Assembly: GCA_000244995.1 (NCBI GenBank)
Contig: CM001438.1
Location: 2,006,089-2,070,088, forward strand
DNA length: 64,000 nt
Direction of reading: 5' to 3'
From: Burkholderiales bacterium JOSHI_001
GTDB lineage: Bacteria; Pseudomonadota; Gammaproteobacteria; Burkholderiales; Burkholderiaceae_C
A program made the position numbers and the translations under genes. Below are positions 1-8,108 of the stretch, piece by piece. Below the pieces are notes generated by a model. The model saw only the letters and a program-made list of their open reading frames with translations. It had not been told where the DNA came from and ran no database searches. Positions within the stretch are counted from its first letter, which is position 1. Each line of letters starts with the position of its first letter.

Positions 1-289
1 AGGGAAGGCTGGTTGGCACAACGTGCCAAGCAGCCGCACGGCCTTGCCGAATGTGGCCGAAGCGCGCGGTCGTGAACCTTGCGGCTTGGTGTTTGGCCAT
101 TTCTCTTCTTGCTGACGCCTCGATGCTGATGATTGCGCCGAGCCTGGGCTGAAGCGTGAGCTGTGTCTTGGCCGCGGCTTTCCGCGGCATCTTCTTGCCA
201 ATTGCGCGGACCGAGTTCTCGGAGGGAACCTGCATTCCCCCTGCGGTGGTGGCTACTCGATGCAGCTTGGGCATGCCAGCTTTCGCGGT
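1..289 (-). ncRNA. F1 structured ORF-less cassette insert (partial, left edge)
   Basis: This is the right-hand part of an F1 insert, cut by the window edge. A hairpin lies at 7-35 with arms GGCTG/CAGCC and TTGGCAC/GTGCCAA around an AAC loop. The remainder matches the other F1 copies up to the conserved end TTTCGCGGT beside the next attC. No convincing gene is seen. Confidence 0.5.
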
Positions 290-418
290 GCCTAACGTTC
301 GAGGTAAGGCGGGCCCTACAGCGGAGCGCGTAAGTCCCGCAGGGGACGATGATGAATTTGGCCCCTGCGGGGCTTGCGTGCGCAGCTGTTGGGGCTCGCC
401 TTGACCGAGGGGTTAGGC
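290..418 (-). repeat. attC-01 (type A)
   Basis: Cores GCCTAAC and GTTAGGC; apical arms CCGCAGGGG/CCCCTGCGG. It is the site of the GFA cassette to its right. Confidence 0.92.
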
Positions 419-434
419 CGCGCTTTACGAACGA

Positions 435-836
435 CTAGAACCACATGTCCTTGACGCACTTGCCATCGTCCGGGCGGCTCTCCCAAGAGTCTAAGCCGTC
501 AAAGTGCCGGATAGGTACGTTCTCAATTGGTCCAGGCTCAGTGAGTCTGAGATTGACCGCGACGCGCCTCTTGCCTTGCTCGTTCGTGCCGAGCCCCCGC
601 CAGTGACTGACATTTCCGCAGGCTGGACAAAAGTTGAAGCTCAGGGAGTCTCCGCGGACGAACGCAGTCGTTTGGCCTGAGAGGGTAACTTCTTCTCCCT
701 CCCAGCCATAGGCCCACAGTGTTCCGTAGCGCCTACACGCGGTGCAACTGCATGCGGTGGCGGATGTCGGGATGCTGCTCAAGTTCCAACGAACGGAGCC
801 GCAAAGGCAAGTTCCTTCAAGCATGTCAGACCTCAT
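435..836 (-). CDS. GFA-fold (CENP-V/GFA) zinc-binding protein
   Basis: A 133-residue protein starting at ATG 836; an alternative ATG at 824 gives MLEGTCLCG. The zinc-ligand pattern of the glutathione-dependent formaldehyde-activating (GFA) fold is complete: CLCGSV near the N-terminus, CSCTACRR about 25 residues later, and FCPACGN past the middle. These cysteines bind structural and labile zinc in the family, but the substrate of most members is unknown. The longer open frame upstream only reads through attC-02. Four GFA-type genes lie in this window, each in its own cassette. Confidence 0.8.
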   Translation of the reverse strand: MRSDMLEGTCLCGSVRWNLSSIPTSATACSCTACRRYGTLWAYGWEGEEVTLSGQTTAFVRGDSLSFNFCPACGNVSHWRGLGTNEQGKRRVAVNLRLTEPGPIENVPIRHFDGLDSWESRPDDGKCVKDMWF

Positions 837-902
837 GATTGCGACGAGAGGGTTGGGTGCAAAGAGTGTGCGCTGGCGAGGACGAGGTGCGGGTTTCGCG
901 CG

Positions 903-1031
903 GCCTAACGTTCGAGGTAAGGCGGGCCCTTCAGCGGAGCGTGTAAGCCCCGGAGCGGACGATGATGACTTTGGCCGTTCCGGGGCTTGCACGCTCCGCT
1001 GTTGGGGCTCGCCTTGACCGAGGGGTTAGGC
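903..1031 (-). repeat. attC-02 (type A)
   Basis: Apical arms CCCCGGAGCGG/CCGTTCCGGGG. Its right core supplies the TAA stop of the GNAT gene ending at 1026. Confidence 0.92.
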
Positions 1032-1475
1032 AGCACTTTCGCCCCCGTTGAGGTACTTGACCAGGATGTATTTGACTATGCCATGCGGGTAGATGGCCAA
1101 CTCTGAGACCTTGTTGAAGCCAAGGGAGACGTACAGACCCGGGGCCTGGAAGCTGAAAGTCTCTAGGAAGAGTGCCGAACAGCCCTTGGTCTCTGCGAAG
1201 CTCTGGAAGCTTTCGACGAGTGACGTACCTACCCCACTTCGCCGATGCGCAGGGTGAACCCAAAGTTGCTGCAGTTCTGCACATTTGCCCCAACGCCTAC
1301 CAACTGCACCACCGAGAAGCGTGCCGTCCTCTCTTCTGGCGAAGCAGGCGATTGGACTTACCTCGTGGAGCGGTGCCGCCGCACTGTTTGACGCGCCAAG
1401 GCCCTCGTCGACTGCTGCGCAGTCGTCTGGCGGCGGCTCATCATGAGCTGTGACGTGGAAGGGCTCCATTTGCAT
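1026..1475 (-). CDS. GNAT-family N-acetyltransferase
   Basis: A protein of about 149 residues with the GNAT acetyl-CoA loop HRRSGVGTSL after a central LQQLWVHP strand, then the GLYVSLGF segment typical of motif B. It would transfer an acetyl group from acetyl-CoA to an unknown small molecule or protein. The start is ATG 1475 or, one codon after the intervening Gln, ATG 1469 (MEPFHV). The C-terminus ESAA is followed by a TAA inside attC-02. A diverged paralogue lies at 16226-16669, so the cassette has been duplicated or acquired twice. Confidence 0.85.
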   Translation of the reverse strand: MQMEPFHVTAHDEPPPDDCAAVDEGLGASNSAAAPLHEVSPIACFARREDGTLLGGAVGRRWGKCAELQQLWVHPAHRRSGVGTSLVESFQSFAETKGCSALFLETFSFQAPGLYVSLGFNKVSELAIYPHGIVKYILVKYLNGGESAA

Positions 1476-1484
1476 TCTGGTGCT

Positions 1485-1613
1485 GCCTAACGTTCGAGGT
1501 AAGGCGGGCCCTACAGCGGAGCGTGTAAGGCCCGGCAGGGACGATGATAACTTTGGCCCAGCCGGGCCTTACACGCGCAGCTGTTGGGGCTCGCCTTGAC
1601 CGAGGGGTTAGGC
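1485..1613 (-). repeat. attC-03 (type A)
   Basis: Apical arms CCGGCAGGG/CCCAGCCGG. Its right core carries the stop codon of the membrane protein gene ending at 1608. Confidence 0.92.
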
Positions 1614-2006
1614 GTCATCGTGCACCAATTTCATTGACTTCTTCATTCGAGCGGCTTCCTCGGGGGTGAGCAGCTTCACGTATGGTTGTCCTTCTTCATT
1701 CGCCACGTACATGAAGTACTGACCGCTTACTGTCTTTGCCAGGAGCGTCAGCGAGTAGCTCAGGACTCGGCCTGTCTGAAAAGTGCCTGACTCACTCTCT
1801 GCAACTATTTGCGATTTCTCGCCCTTGATGGAAGGGTGGCCTGACGCGGAAGATGCCGTGTAGGCTCTAAACCGGCGAAGCTCTCGCTCCCTTCGTTCTC
1901 GACCTTCTCCAAGAGACATCCACCTTCGCGTGCCTAGCCAAATCGCAAAGGCAAAGAAGGTGAACAGCGCGACAGCCGCTCCGATGGAAAGAAGTAGGGA
2001 CTGCAC
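1608..2006 (-). CDS. Single-pass membrane protein, unknown function
   Basis: No ATG lies between attC-04 and the hydrophobic segment, so GTG 2006 (VQSLLLSIG) is the most likely start, giving about 132 residues. One strongly hydrophobic helix (LLLSIGAAVALFTFFAFAIW) is followed by a basic stretch and a soluble C-terminal domain of about 85 residues. I do not recognise the family. The stop is the TAA of attC-03. The longer open frame upstream is attC read-through. Confidence 0.6.
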   Translation of the reverse strand: MQSLLLSIGAAVALFTFFAFAIWLGTRRWMSLGEGRERRERELRRFRAYTASSASGHPSIKGEKSQIVAESESGTFQTGRVLSYSLTLLAKTVSGQYFMYVANEEGQPYVKLLTPEEAARMKKSMKLVHDDA

Positions 2007-2030
2007 TGCGATGCTCGGCTTGTGTATGAC

Positions 2031-2159
2031 GCCTAACGTTCGAGGTAAGGCGGGCCCTACAGCGGAGCGTGTAAGGCCCGGGACGGACGATGATAACTTT
2101 GGCCGTTCCGGGCCTTGCACGCGCAGCTGTTGGGGCTCGCCTTGACCGAGGGGTTAGGC
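2031..2159 (-). repeat. attC-04 (type A)
   Basis: Apical arms CCCGGGACGG/CCGTTCCGGG. It is the site of the sugE cassette. Confidence 0.92.
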
Positions 2160-2199
2160 GCCGCTTTTGCCGCTTGGTGCATGACCGAACTCCTTGACC

Positions 2200-2520
2200 T
2201 TAAGTGGCGGTGGTGAGCTTAAGCCCAACTATGCCGGCGACGATGAGCGCCAGGCTCGCCAGGCGCCCAGGGTTGGAAGGCTCGCCAAACAGGATGATTC
2301 CAAGTATCGCGGTGCCTACTGCTCCGACGCCAACCCAAACTGCGTAAGAGGTGCCAACAGGCAGAGTTTTCATGGCTATGCCGAGAAGGACCACACTTCC
2401 GGCCATGGCGCCAAGGGTAAGGGCGCTAGGCAGGACACGAGTGAAACCCTCTGTGTACTTGAGGCCGATGGCCCAGCCTACCTCCAGCAACCCCGCGACA
2501 AGCAAGAGAACCCATGCCAT
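2200..2520 (-). CDS. sugE: SugE/Gdx-type small multidrug resistance transporter
   Basis: A 106-residue protein, the standard SMR length, with four hydrophobic helices. Glu13 in [18 protein letters not shown] is the conserved proton- and substrate-coupling acid. The sequence around it, with GFTR and PS, fits the SugE/Gdx branch, which exports guanidinium or small quaternary ammonium ions as antiparallel dimers. The gene is alone in its cassette and its stop lies about 40 nt from attC-04. SMR genes such as qac are well-known integron cargo, although the Gdx branch is usually chromosomal. Confidence 0.85.
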   Translation of the reverse strand: MAWVLLLVAGLLEVGWAIGLKYTEGFTRVLPSALTLGAMAGSVVLLGIAMKTLPVGTSYAVWVGVGAVGTAILGIILFGEPSNPGRLASLALIVAGIVGLKLTTAT

Positions 2521-2618
2521 GCAACCGCTCCAATACGAACCAGAAGGCGATTGTGACTAAAGGCTGGGTCTCCCACTCAGACTTGCGCGCTGAAGGTTCG
2601 CGTGGGTGTGTTTGCGGC

Positions 2619-2747
2619 GCCTAACGTTTGAAATAACGCGGGCCCAGCGGGTGGCCGGGCATGACCTGGATGGGACGATAACTGAAGTGGCCCAGGAAGG
2701 GCAGGCCCGGCCAGCCGTTGGGGCTCGCGTTGAATGAAGGGTTAGGC
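2619..2747 (-). repeat. attC-05 (type B)
   Basis: Arms start GTTTGAAATAACGCG and end CGCGTTGAATGAAGG; apical region CGGCCAGCC. It carries an F3 ORF-less insert. Confidence 0.9.
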
Positions 2748-3126
2748 GATGCTCGCAGCGCCAGACCGAAGCCACCGATGTGGCGGCTGGCTGGGCCTGG
2801 CGCCCGCAAGGGCGCCTCAGCCGCGCTGCACGGCGCTGGCAAGGCGAACTGCTCGCCCGATTCGCGGCGGCTTGTTGAACTGACCGAACATGAAGGCTCC
2901 CATCCGTTGGGCGCTGCGCAGGCCACAGTGGCTGTGTTTGCGATTGATGCGAAAGCGCTCTGCTGGCTCCTCAACGCAGCGGCCTGATGTGTTTCGGGTT
3001 CTTGCTCGACGCTCGGTACCGATTGCCACACCCTTGGCCTGCATTGGCGAAGCAAGATCAGGCATTGGCTGTTTGCGCGCCTGGTTCGATGGAATTCGGG
3101 ACGTGGCATGAGGGGCGCGCTGCGTT
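2748..3126 (-). ncRNA. F3 structured ORF-less cassette insert
   Basis: A hairpin at 2799-2816 has arms GGCGCCC/GGGCGCC and a GCAA (GNRA-type) loop. The other F3 copies keep the pairing with different bases. The plus-strand frame 2718-2987 starts inside the attC. Its middle resembles the copy near 40236-40469 (both end AVFAIDAKAL...LLNAAA), so a short peptide cannot be ruled out. The conserved right end is GCGCGCTGCGTT. Confidence 0.5.
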
Positions 3127-3255
3127 GCCTAACGTTTGAATTAACGCGGGCCCGATGGCTGGCCGGGCATGACCTGGCTGCGACGATAACCGAAGTGACG
3201 CAGGCAGGGCAGGCCCGGCCAGCCGTTGGGGCTCGCGTTGAATGAAGGGTTAGGC
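3127..3255 (-). repeat. attC-06 (type B)
   Basis: Standard type B arms TTAACGCG/CGCGTTGAA. It carries a diverged F3 insert. Confidence 0.9.
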
Positions 3256-3653
3256 CACGCTGCACGATTGGTGAACGAAGGCTCGGTGTGGCGGCTGGCT
3301 GGGACTGGCGCACGCCAGTGCGCGTGCAACCTTGCGAGGTGAACTGACCGCTGCCTTTGGGAACGGAAGCTGACAGGCCGCGAGATGAGCGCCGTTTGCA
3401 GAGAACGGCCGCCTCGCCGAAGCGAGTGAGCAGAAAGACCTTGCCTTGAAGCCGTGATGCGCGGCAAGGATGCTGCACTACTGACGATGCGAACTGGACG
3501 GCCTGTGAGGCTGGCTTTTAGAGCCTGCTCGGAGCGCACCGTTGCTTCGTTGGCGAAAGAACGGAAGTTGACCTGCGGGCCGACGCCACGGCGTGCTGAC
3601 GTTGCACCTTGAATTTCAACCCATGATTTCATGAGGATGCGTACCGACGCGTG
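3256..3653 (-). ncRNA. Diverged F3-like ORF-less insert
   Basis: A hairpin at 3308-3323 has arms GCGCAC/GTGCGC around GCCA, the form also seen in F2, preceded by the shared GGCGGCTGGCTGGG. The rest does not match the other F3 copies. A minus-strand frame from 3632 stays open only by running into attC-06, and I see no protein family in it. Confidence 0.4.
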
Positions 3654-3782
3654 GCCTAACGTTTGAGGTAAGGCGGGCCCTACAGCGGAGCGCGTAAGGC
3701 CCGGAGCGGACGATGATGACTTTGGCCGTTCCGGGCCTTGCGCGCGCAGCTGTTGGGGCTCGCCTTGACCGAGGGGTTAGGC
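3654..3782 (-). repeat. attC-07 (type A)
   Basis: Apical arms CCGGAGCGG/CCGTTCCGG. It supplies the TAA stop of the HEPN-type gene. Confidence 0.92.
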
Positions 3783-4499
3783 CGCACTTTTCGGCACTGA
3801 CCAGAAGGCCTTGCTTGCCCTTGTAAGTTGCTCATCGAGCATTTCCCACGCGAATCCGGCGTTCCGGATCACGAGACCCAGATCCTCGACGATTGACTGC
3901 ATCGTGTCGATTGCGCGGCGAATGTCTGACCACTTTACGCCCAGTGTTCCGATGTCTACGAACTGGTACTTGTCCGCGACCAGATGCACCTCTGTATGTG
4001 CGGCGACTTTGTCTCTGATGGTCAAGAACCCTGCGAGATAGGGTTCCTGTGAAAGCGTGACCCAATTTCCTCTGAGGCGAGCCATGATCTCGGAGAACTG
4101 GGCTCTTCGTCCAGCTTGTTGTCGAGCTTCCATCCGCTTCAACGCTTCGATGATTTCAGGATCAGTTTCTATTTCAACGGACGGTGATTCCCAGATGGCA
4201 AACCTCTGCTCAAAGGTCTTGCAGACAGTCATGTCTTCGAGTGCTGCCATTAGACCCTTGATGCTCGGTGTTCGTTTGTCCGAGTCAAGCGTGAGCTTGG
4301 CTATGTCCTGCGCGCAGGACAGAAAGAGAGAGTGCCTCAGCGTCAAGAACCCACGTGCCTGAGCGCCAGAGCCACGCAACTTTGGAACTTCCGGATCGAA
4401 CAGCATCGGCTCCAGAAGCGAGTAACGCTCTCGAAGGCGAATAAACGCGTCAAGTAGATGGCGTGCGTGGGCTTCAAGCTTTTCGGCTTGCGACGGCAT
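3777..4499 (-). CDS. HEPN (AbiU2-like) domain protein
   Basis: A 240-residue, largely helical protein. The key feature is RDKVAAH at residues 162-168, an R-x5-H motif of the HEPN superfamily, where Arg and His form the RNase active site of many toxins and abortive-infection proteins. The order of elements (SLFLSCAQDIAKL, then long helices, then RDKxxAH, then a helix with DL.l) resembles the AbiU2-type HEPN group. A role in phage defence or RNA cleavage is inference. It ends KSAA with its TAA in attC-07. No partner antitoxin is visible in the same cassette. Confidence 0.6.
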   Translation of the reverse strand: MPSQAEKLEAHARHLLDAFIRLRERYSLLEPMLFDPEVPKLRGSGAQARGFLTLRHSLFLSCAQDIAKLTLDSDKRTPSIKGLMAALEDMTVCKTFEQRFAIWESPSVEIETDPEIIEALKRMEARQQAGRRAQFSEIMARLRGNWVTLSQEPYLAGFLTIRDKVAAHTEVHLVADKYQFVDIGTLGVKWSDIRRAIDTMQSIVEDLGLVIRNAGFAWEMLDEQLTRASKAFWSVPKSAA

Positions 4500-4509
4500 G
4501 TTTTGTGCG

Positions 4510-4638
4510 GCCTAACGTTCGAGGTAAGGCGGGCCCTACAGCGGAGCGCGTAAGGCCCGGCAGGGACGATGATAACTTTGGCCCAGCCGGGCCTTACGTG
4601 CGCAGCTGTTGGGGCTCGCCTTGACCGAGGGGTTAGGC
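4510..4638 (-). repeat. attC-08 (type A)
   Basis: Apical arms CCGGCAGGG/CCCAGCCGG. It is the site of the DUF3592-like cassette. Confidence 0.92.
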
Positions 4639-4669
4639 GGCACTTTTCTGCCGTGCTGAAGCGAGTAGT

Positions 4670-5137
4670 TCACCTCTTGGCCTTGAAGGCAACGTAGAAC
4701 AAGTACGCAAAGGAAATGATCGCAAGCGGCAATGTGACGAATAGCATTGTCACTTGGCGACTCGCGTTGATTACCGAGAATCGGTGATCACTCTCGTCCA
4801 CTACCGTAGTTATTGCTGTACCTGCCTTGAGTGACTGAGCGATTGATTCACATGTTTCCTTTGGAACTCTGGGGTTTCCTACCCAATAGGAGTCTCCGTA
4901 GCGCGTGATGCCACCCACGGTGTATTTATAGCCAATGGAAACTGTATAGCTGACCATCCCTCGGCGCGTAGACTTGTTGCACTGCGCGCTGGCGGTAACT
5001 TGCCCGGGGGCATTGACTGAGAGGCTGCGGAACAGGTGTAGCTCGCGCACCTCCATTGCGCTGATGATGCTCGCGGCGAGCAGAACAATAGCCGCTGCAA
5101 CAGAAGGTGAAACCTGGCGGGAGTGAATTGTGGCCAT
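4670..5137 (-). CDS. DUF3592-like membrane protein
   Basis: A 155-residue protein with an N-terminal helix (about residues 12-28) and a C-terminal helix (about 129-150). Between them is an extracytoplasmic domain with YTVSIGYKYTVGGITRYGDS, which matches the beta-rich repeat characteristic of DUF3592 proteins. The family's function is unknown. The stop lies about 30 nt before the attC-08 core. Confidence 0.6.
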   Translation of the reverse strand: MATIHSRQVSPSVAAAIVLLAASIISAMEVRELHLFRSLSVNAPGQVTASAQCNKSTRRGMVSYTVSIGYKYTVGGITRYGDSYWVGNPRVPKETCESIAQSLKAGTAITTVVDESDHRFSVINASRQVTMLFVTLPLAIISFAYLFYVAFKAKR

Positions 5138-5168
5138 CTACGGAGCGTACGCCGGGCGTTCTCGTGCC

Positions 5169-5297
5169 GCCTAACGTTCGAGCTAAGCGGGCGCCAACGG
5201 CAGGACGCCAGGCCCGGGCCGGTGAAAATGTACAGAGTACCACCGGCCCGGGCCTGGTGGCCTGCCGTTGGTGCTCCGCTTGAGCGAGGGGTTAGGC
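5169..5297 (-). repeat. attC-09 (type C)
   Basis: Arms GCTAAGCGGGCG/GCTCCGCTTGAGC with a long GC stem CCAGGCCCGGG/CCCGGGCCTGG around AAAATGTACAGAGT. It carries the small hypothetical gene 5331-5645. Confidence 0.9.
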
Positions 5298-5330
5298 CTC
5301 ACTGAGGTGCCGCTTGGAGTGCATTGCGGT

Positions 5331-5645
5331 TCATGACCTGCAGTTCAGTACGGAGCGAAGGTCGGCTTGAAGCTCTTCTGGGACACCTTCCCAGGCGGTG
5401 GTTTCGACAATTTGAAGGTCTTCGTCGTAAGCAGTCTTCAAAGTTGCCGCGATGTGGCGTAGCAGTTCTACATGTTCCCAGCGCTTTGGCTCGTAAGCAT
5501 GAAGCGCTCGCAGAGCCCTGTGCCAACGCAGGCCGTTTGCTTCACGATAGATGTACTCGTAAGTTTCGCCCGGTTCAATTCTTGGCAAGACAAACAGCTG
5601 ACCCGTCGTGTCGATGTACAGCTTGGCAACAGGGCGGGGATCCAT
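5331..5645 (-). CDS. Hypothetical protein, 104 residues
   Basis: A soluble, mixed-charge protein with no recognised family, signal peptide or membrane segment. The start ATG 5645 lies about 70 nt from attC-10. Residues of note are an aromatic/acidic stretch (YEYIYREANGLRWHRALRALH) and LQADLRSVLNCRS at the C-terminus. It is the only frame of size in this cassette that stays within the cassette boundaries. Confidence 0.5.
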   Translation of the reverse strand: MDPRPVAKLYIDTTGQLFVLPRIEPGETYEYIYREANGLRWHRALRALHAYEPKRWEHVELLRHIAATLKTAYDEDLQIVETTAWEGVPEELQADLRSVLNCRS

Positions 5646-5713
5646 GTTTATGGGTTTGGGTATGGTCGATTTGGGTTCTCGGGAGCGGACGCGAAAAACT
5701 GGTCGGTTGTGAG

Positions 5714-5842
5714 GCCTAACGTTCGAGGTAAGGCGGGCCCTACAGCGGAGCGTGTAAGGTCCGGAGCGGACGATGATAACTTTGGCCGTTCCGGGCCTTG
5801 CACGCTCCGCTGTTGGGGCTCGCCTTGACCGAGGGGTTAGGT
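5714..5842 (-). repeat. attC-10 (type A, variant core GTTAGGT)
   Basis: The right core reads GTTAGGT instead of GTTAGGC. The matching variant ACCTAAC occurs at the other end of the same (vapBC) cassette, so the two core halves are exactly complementary in the excised circle. Confidence 0.92.
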
Positions 5843-5868
5843 TTCACTTTTTGCCCTGAGCGCGTATG

Positions 5869-5898
5869 ATGTGTACGGAAGATCTGGAGTGTACACAT
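5869..5898 (+). promoter_or_regulatory. Inverted repeat, probable vapBC operator
   Basis: ATGTGTAC at 5869-5876 and GTACACAT at 5891-5898 form a perfect inverted repeat with a 14-nt spacer. The right half covers the vapB start codon. This is the typical arrangement for autorepression by a VapBC complex; the assignment is inference from position and symmetry. Confidence 0.6.
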
Positions 5899-6091
5899 GC
5901 GAACCAACATTGTGATTGATGACAAGTTGATGGCTGAGGCCTTGAAGGCCTCGGGGGCGAAGACCAAGAAGGAAGCTGTGGAACTCGGACTCAAGACACT
6001 TCTCCGTCTAAGTGCACAGAGCGAGGTTCGACGGCTGCGTGGAAAGGTGAAGTGGGAAGGTGATTTGGACGCTATGAGGCGCGACAAGTGA
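5897..6091 (+). CDS. vapB: VapB-type antitoxin
   Basis: A 64-residue antitoxin. The N-terminal MRTNIVIDDKLMAEALKAS is the usual VapB DNA-binding segment, and the C-terminal part (RGKVKWEGDLDAMRRDK) is the flexible toxin-neutralising tail with conserved W-G-D. It reads on the plus strand, against the cassette orientation, as part of a self-contained operon. The next gene overlaps it by 4 nt (GTGA). Expression probably depends on the promoter around the inverted repeat at 5869-5898, not on upstream cassette transcription. Confidence 0.9.
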   Translation: MRTNIVIDDKLMAEALKASGAKTKKEAVELGLKTLLRLSAQSEVRRLRGKVKWEGDLDAMRRDK

Positions 6092-6489
6092 TTCTCGTTG
6101 ACTCAAGTGTTTGGATCGACTATCTACGCGGCAATGCGACGCCCCAGGCGGAGAAGCTTGACTCCCTCTTGGGCGTGGCGCCATTGGCGATTGGTGACTT
6201 GATCCTCACAGAAGTTCTTCAAGGGTGCTCTACGGACCGCGAGTTCAACGAAGTACGGAGAACCCTAAGCGCTTTGCACCTGATCACGCTTGGTGGGCCA
6301 GACGTTGCCGTAGAGGCGGCAAAGAATTTTCGGCGATTGCGCACTCTCGGCGTGACCATTCGAAAGACTGTCGATACTGTCATCGCTACGCGATGCATCG
6401 TTGACAAACTCGAACTGCTACACAACGACAGGGACTTTCAGCCGTTTGCCGACCACCTAGGCCTGCGTTGCGTGGCTTGTGAAACCTAA
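6088..6489 (+). CDS. vapC: VapC-type PIN-domain ribonuclease toxin
   Basis: A 133-residue PIN-domain toxin. The acidic metal-binding residues are present: D5 (ILVDSSVWID), E42 (LILTEVLQG), D96 (KTVDTVIA) and D114/D116 (HNDRDF). VapC toxins cut tRNA or rRNA under vapB control. The start is GTG 6088, overlapping the vapB stop. Its own TAA stop (6487-6489) comes from the left core of attC-11, so even this reversed gene has been trimmed to the attC boundary. TA pairs are classic stabilisers of large cassette arrays. Confidence 0.92.
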   Translation: MILVDSSVWIDYLRGNATPQAEKLDSLLGVAPLAIGDLILTEVLQGCSTDREFNEVRRTLSALHLITLGGPDVAVEAAKNFRRLRTLGVTIRKTVDTVIATRCIVDKLELLHNDRDFQPFADHLGLRCVACET

Positions 6490-6612
6490 CGTTCGAGGTA
6501 AGGCGGGCCCTACAGCGGAGCGTGTAAGGCCCGGAACGGACGATGAATGATATGGCCGTTCCGGGCCTTGCACGCGCAGCTGTTGGGGCTCGCCTTGACC
6601 GAGGGGTTAGGC
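6484..6612 (-). repeat. attC-11 (type A, variant core ACCTAAC)
   Basis: Left core ACCTAAC, the partner of the GTTAGGT core in attC-10. Apical arms CCGGAACGG/CCGTTCCGG. It supplies stop codons on both sides: vapC to the left and the thioesterase gene to the right. Confidence 0.92.
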
Positions 6613-6993
6613 CGCACTCTCTTGCTTTGGCGTAAAGATTGCGAAGGTGCCATTTGCCTTGGCTACAAGCTTTGAACTTTGGCTAACGACAGCCTCAATG
6701 TTGGCAGTTGATCGGCCGCGATGAATTACCTCGCTGCGGCACTCGACAAGGCCCTCGAGTACTGGCCTGAAGTAGTTGATCTTGATCTCGATGGTAGAGC
6801 ACCGCTGATCCTGGGCGAGAACTGAAATCAGGGCGCAGCCCATTCCTGTATCGGCCAGCGTGAAGATCGCGCCGCCGTGGACCGCGCCCTGGGAGTTGTT
6901 GTGAATGTCTTGGACTTGGAGTGACAGCAGGCTACTTCCTTCTCCGCTTTCGAGGATCTTCACACCTACATGATCAACAAACGGTCTGGGCAT
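6607..6993 (-). CDS. PaaI-type hotdog-fold thioesterase
   Basis: A 128-residue single hotdog domain. The segment VHGGAIFTLADTGMG carries the HGG and downstream Asp that form the active site in PaaI/YbgC-like acyl-CoA thioesterases, and KINYFRP is the conserved second strand. It is expected to hydrolyse an acyl- or aryl-CoA in the cytoplasm as a tetramer. It ends ESAA with the stop in attC-11. Confidence 0.85.
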   Translation of the reverse strand: MPRPFVDHVGVKILESGEGSSLLSLQVQDIHNNSQGAVHGGAIFTLADTGMGCALISVLAQDQRCSTIEIKINYFRPVLEGLVECRSEVIHRGRSTANIEAVVSQSSKLVAKANGTFAIFTPKQESAA

Positions 6994-7014
6994 GGCAGTG
7001 AGTTCGCTTGTGCG

Positions 7015-7143
7015 GCCTAACGTTCGAGGTAAGGCGGGCCCTACAGCGGAGCGTGTAAGGCCCGGAAGGGACGATGATAACTTTGGCCCTGCCGGGCCTT
7101 ACATGCGCAGCTGTTGGGACTCGCCTTGACCGAGGGGTTAGGC
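7015..7143 (-). repeat. attC-12 (type A)
   Basis: Apical arms CCGGAAGGG/CCCTGCCGG; the right arm has GGGACTCGCC where others have GGGGCTCGCC. It is the site of the frameshifted GFA cassette. Confidence 0.92.
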
Positions 7144-7218
7144 CTCGCTGCGCTACGCCGGCCTGGTGGGTGCATGATGCCAATGACCTTGCCGAATGCT
7201 ATGCCTGGGCGCCTTGGA

Positions 7219-7627
7219 TCAAGTGTCAACCGGCTTCTTGGGCAAGTTGTCTTTGATGTCTAGCCAGGAGACATGCGTGTCGTAGAAGACATGCATTGAA
7301 GGAGTCTGGTCCAGGGAATCGTCAAGCAGCGCGCGTGCGATGTGCATCTCGTCCGGCCAGCGACTGGATGTGAACAACATTGGAGTGCCGCATTGCGCAC
7401 AGGAGCCACGCTTTGCGCCTGGACTGGATTCGTACCAATTCAGCTGTGCATCTGGGTCTTGGATGTTCACATCCCCCGTATGGAAACCTGCCCAAGTGAC
7501 GAGTGGAGCGCCGTGTGCTCGCCTGCAGTAGGTGCAGTGGCAGTGAGCGACCCACTTTGAGTGGTAAGAGCGCTTCGACCTTGACGCTGCCGCACAAACA
7601 CGAGCCGAGAGTGGATTTGGAGTTCAT
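7219..7627 (-). pseudogene. GFA-fold protein gene, frameshifted
   Basis: Starts at ATG 7627 (MNSKSTLGSCLCGSV) and matches the intact gene at 55226-55633 until LLP; a one-base insertion near 7555 then shifts the frame. The downstream frame from 7470 (NIQDPDAQL to PKKPVDT) continues the same protein. The gene spans 409 nt against 408 in the intact copy, and the shift destroys the CHCTYC zinc-ligand segment. A sequencing error is the alternative explanation. Confidence 0.8.
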
Positions 7628-7633
7628 GGCGAG

Positions 7634-7711
7634 GCCTAACGTTTGAATTAACGCGGGCCCAGCGGGTGGCCGGGCATGAACTGGCTGGGAGGATAAGCGA
7701 AGTGGCCCAGG
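7634..7711 (-). repeat. attC-13 (type B, truncated by deletion)
   Basis: The left half of a type B site (GCCTAACGTTTGAATTAACGCG) runs normally to CCCAGGC and then joins TGGGCCTGG inside the F3 insert. Compared with attC-34 and its insert (23312-23507), about 93 bp including the whole right arm and the GTTAGGC core are missing, with a GGC repeat at the junction. The site should be inactive. Confidence 0.85.
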
Positions 7712-7979
7712 CTGGGCCTGGCGCGCGATAGCGCGCGACTCCCGCGCTGCACGGCCTTGGCAATGCGAGGCCAGTGCTCCAGGCGCGGCGATGTGCAACT
7801 GACCGGATGGCGTTGCCCACGAACTGGTGCCGACGCCGTGCCGCTGAATTGCAATGGTGTTTTGGGTTGCGCGCGTGAGCGGCACTGAGGCTTGGAAGTT
7901 TGGCTAGGCAGACAACAGGCTTGAATTGCGCGCCTGGTTCGATGGAACTCGTGACGTGGCATGAGGGGCGCGCTGCGTT
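7712..7979 (-). ncRNA. F3 structured insert, 5' part deleted with the attC
   Basis: A hairpin at 7721-7736 has arms GCGCGC/GCGCGC and loop GATA, the same stem position as GGCGCCC/GGGCGCC in other F3 copies. The right part closely matches the copy at 23441-23750. No convincing gene. Confidence 0.5.
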
Positions 7980-8108
7980 GCCTAACGTTCGAGGTAAGGC
8001 GGGCCCTACAGCGGAGCGCGTAAGGCCCGGATGGGACGATGATGAATTTGGCCCAGCCGGGCCTTACGTGCGCAGCTGTTGGGGCTCGCCTTGACCGAGG
8101 GGTTAGGC
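7980..8108 (-). repeat. attC-14 (type A)
   Basis: Apical arms CCGGATGGG/CCCAGCCGG. It supplies the TAA of the PEP-CTERM-type gene. Confidence 0.92.

Noticed and set aside
435..992. Long versions of cassette genes starting with MQGPERPKLSSS or MQAPERPKSSSS
   Set aside because: These N-termini are translations of the neighbouring attC; true starts lie after it.
1172..1453. Plus-strand frame opposite the GNAT gene
   Set aside because: Shadow of the minus-strand GNAT gene, which has a clear family match.
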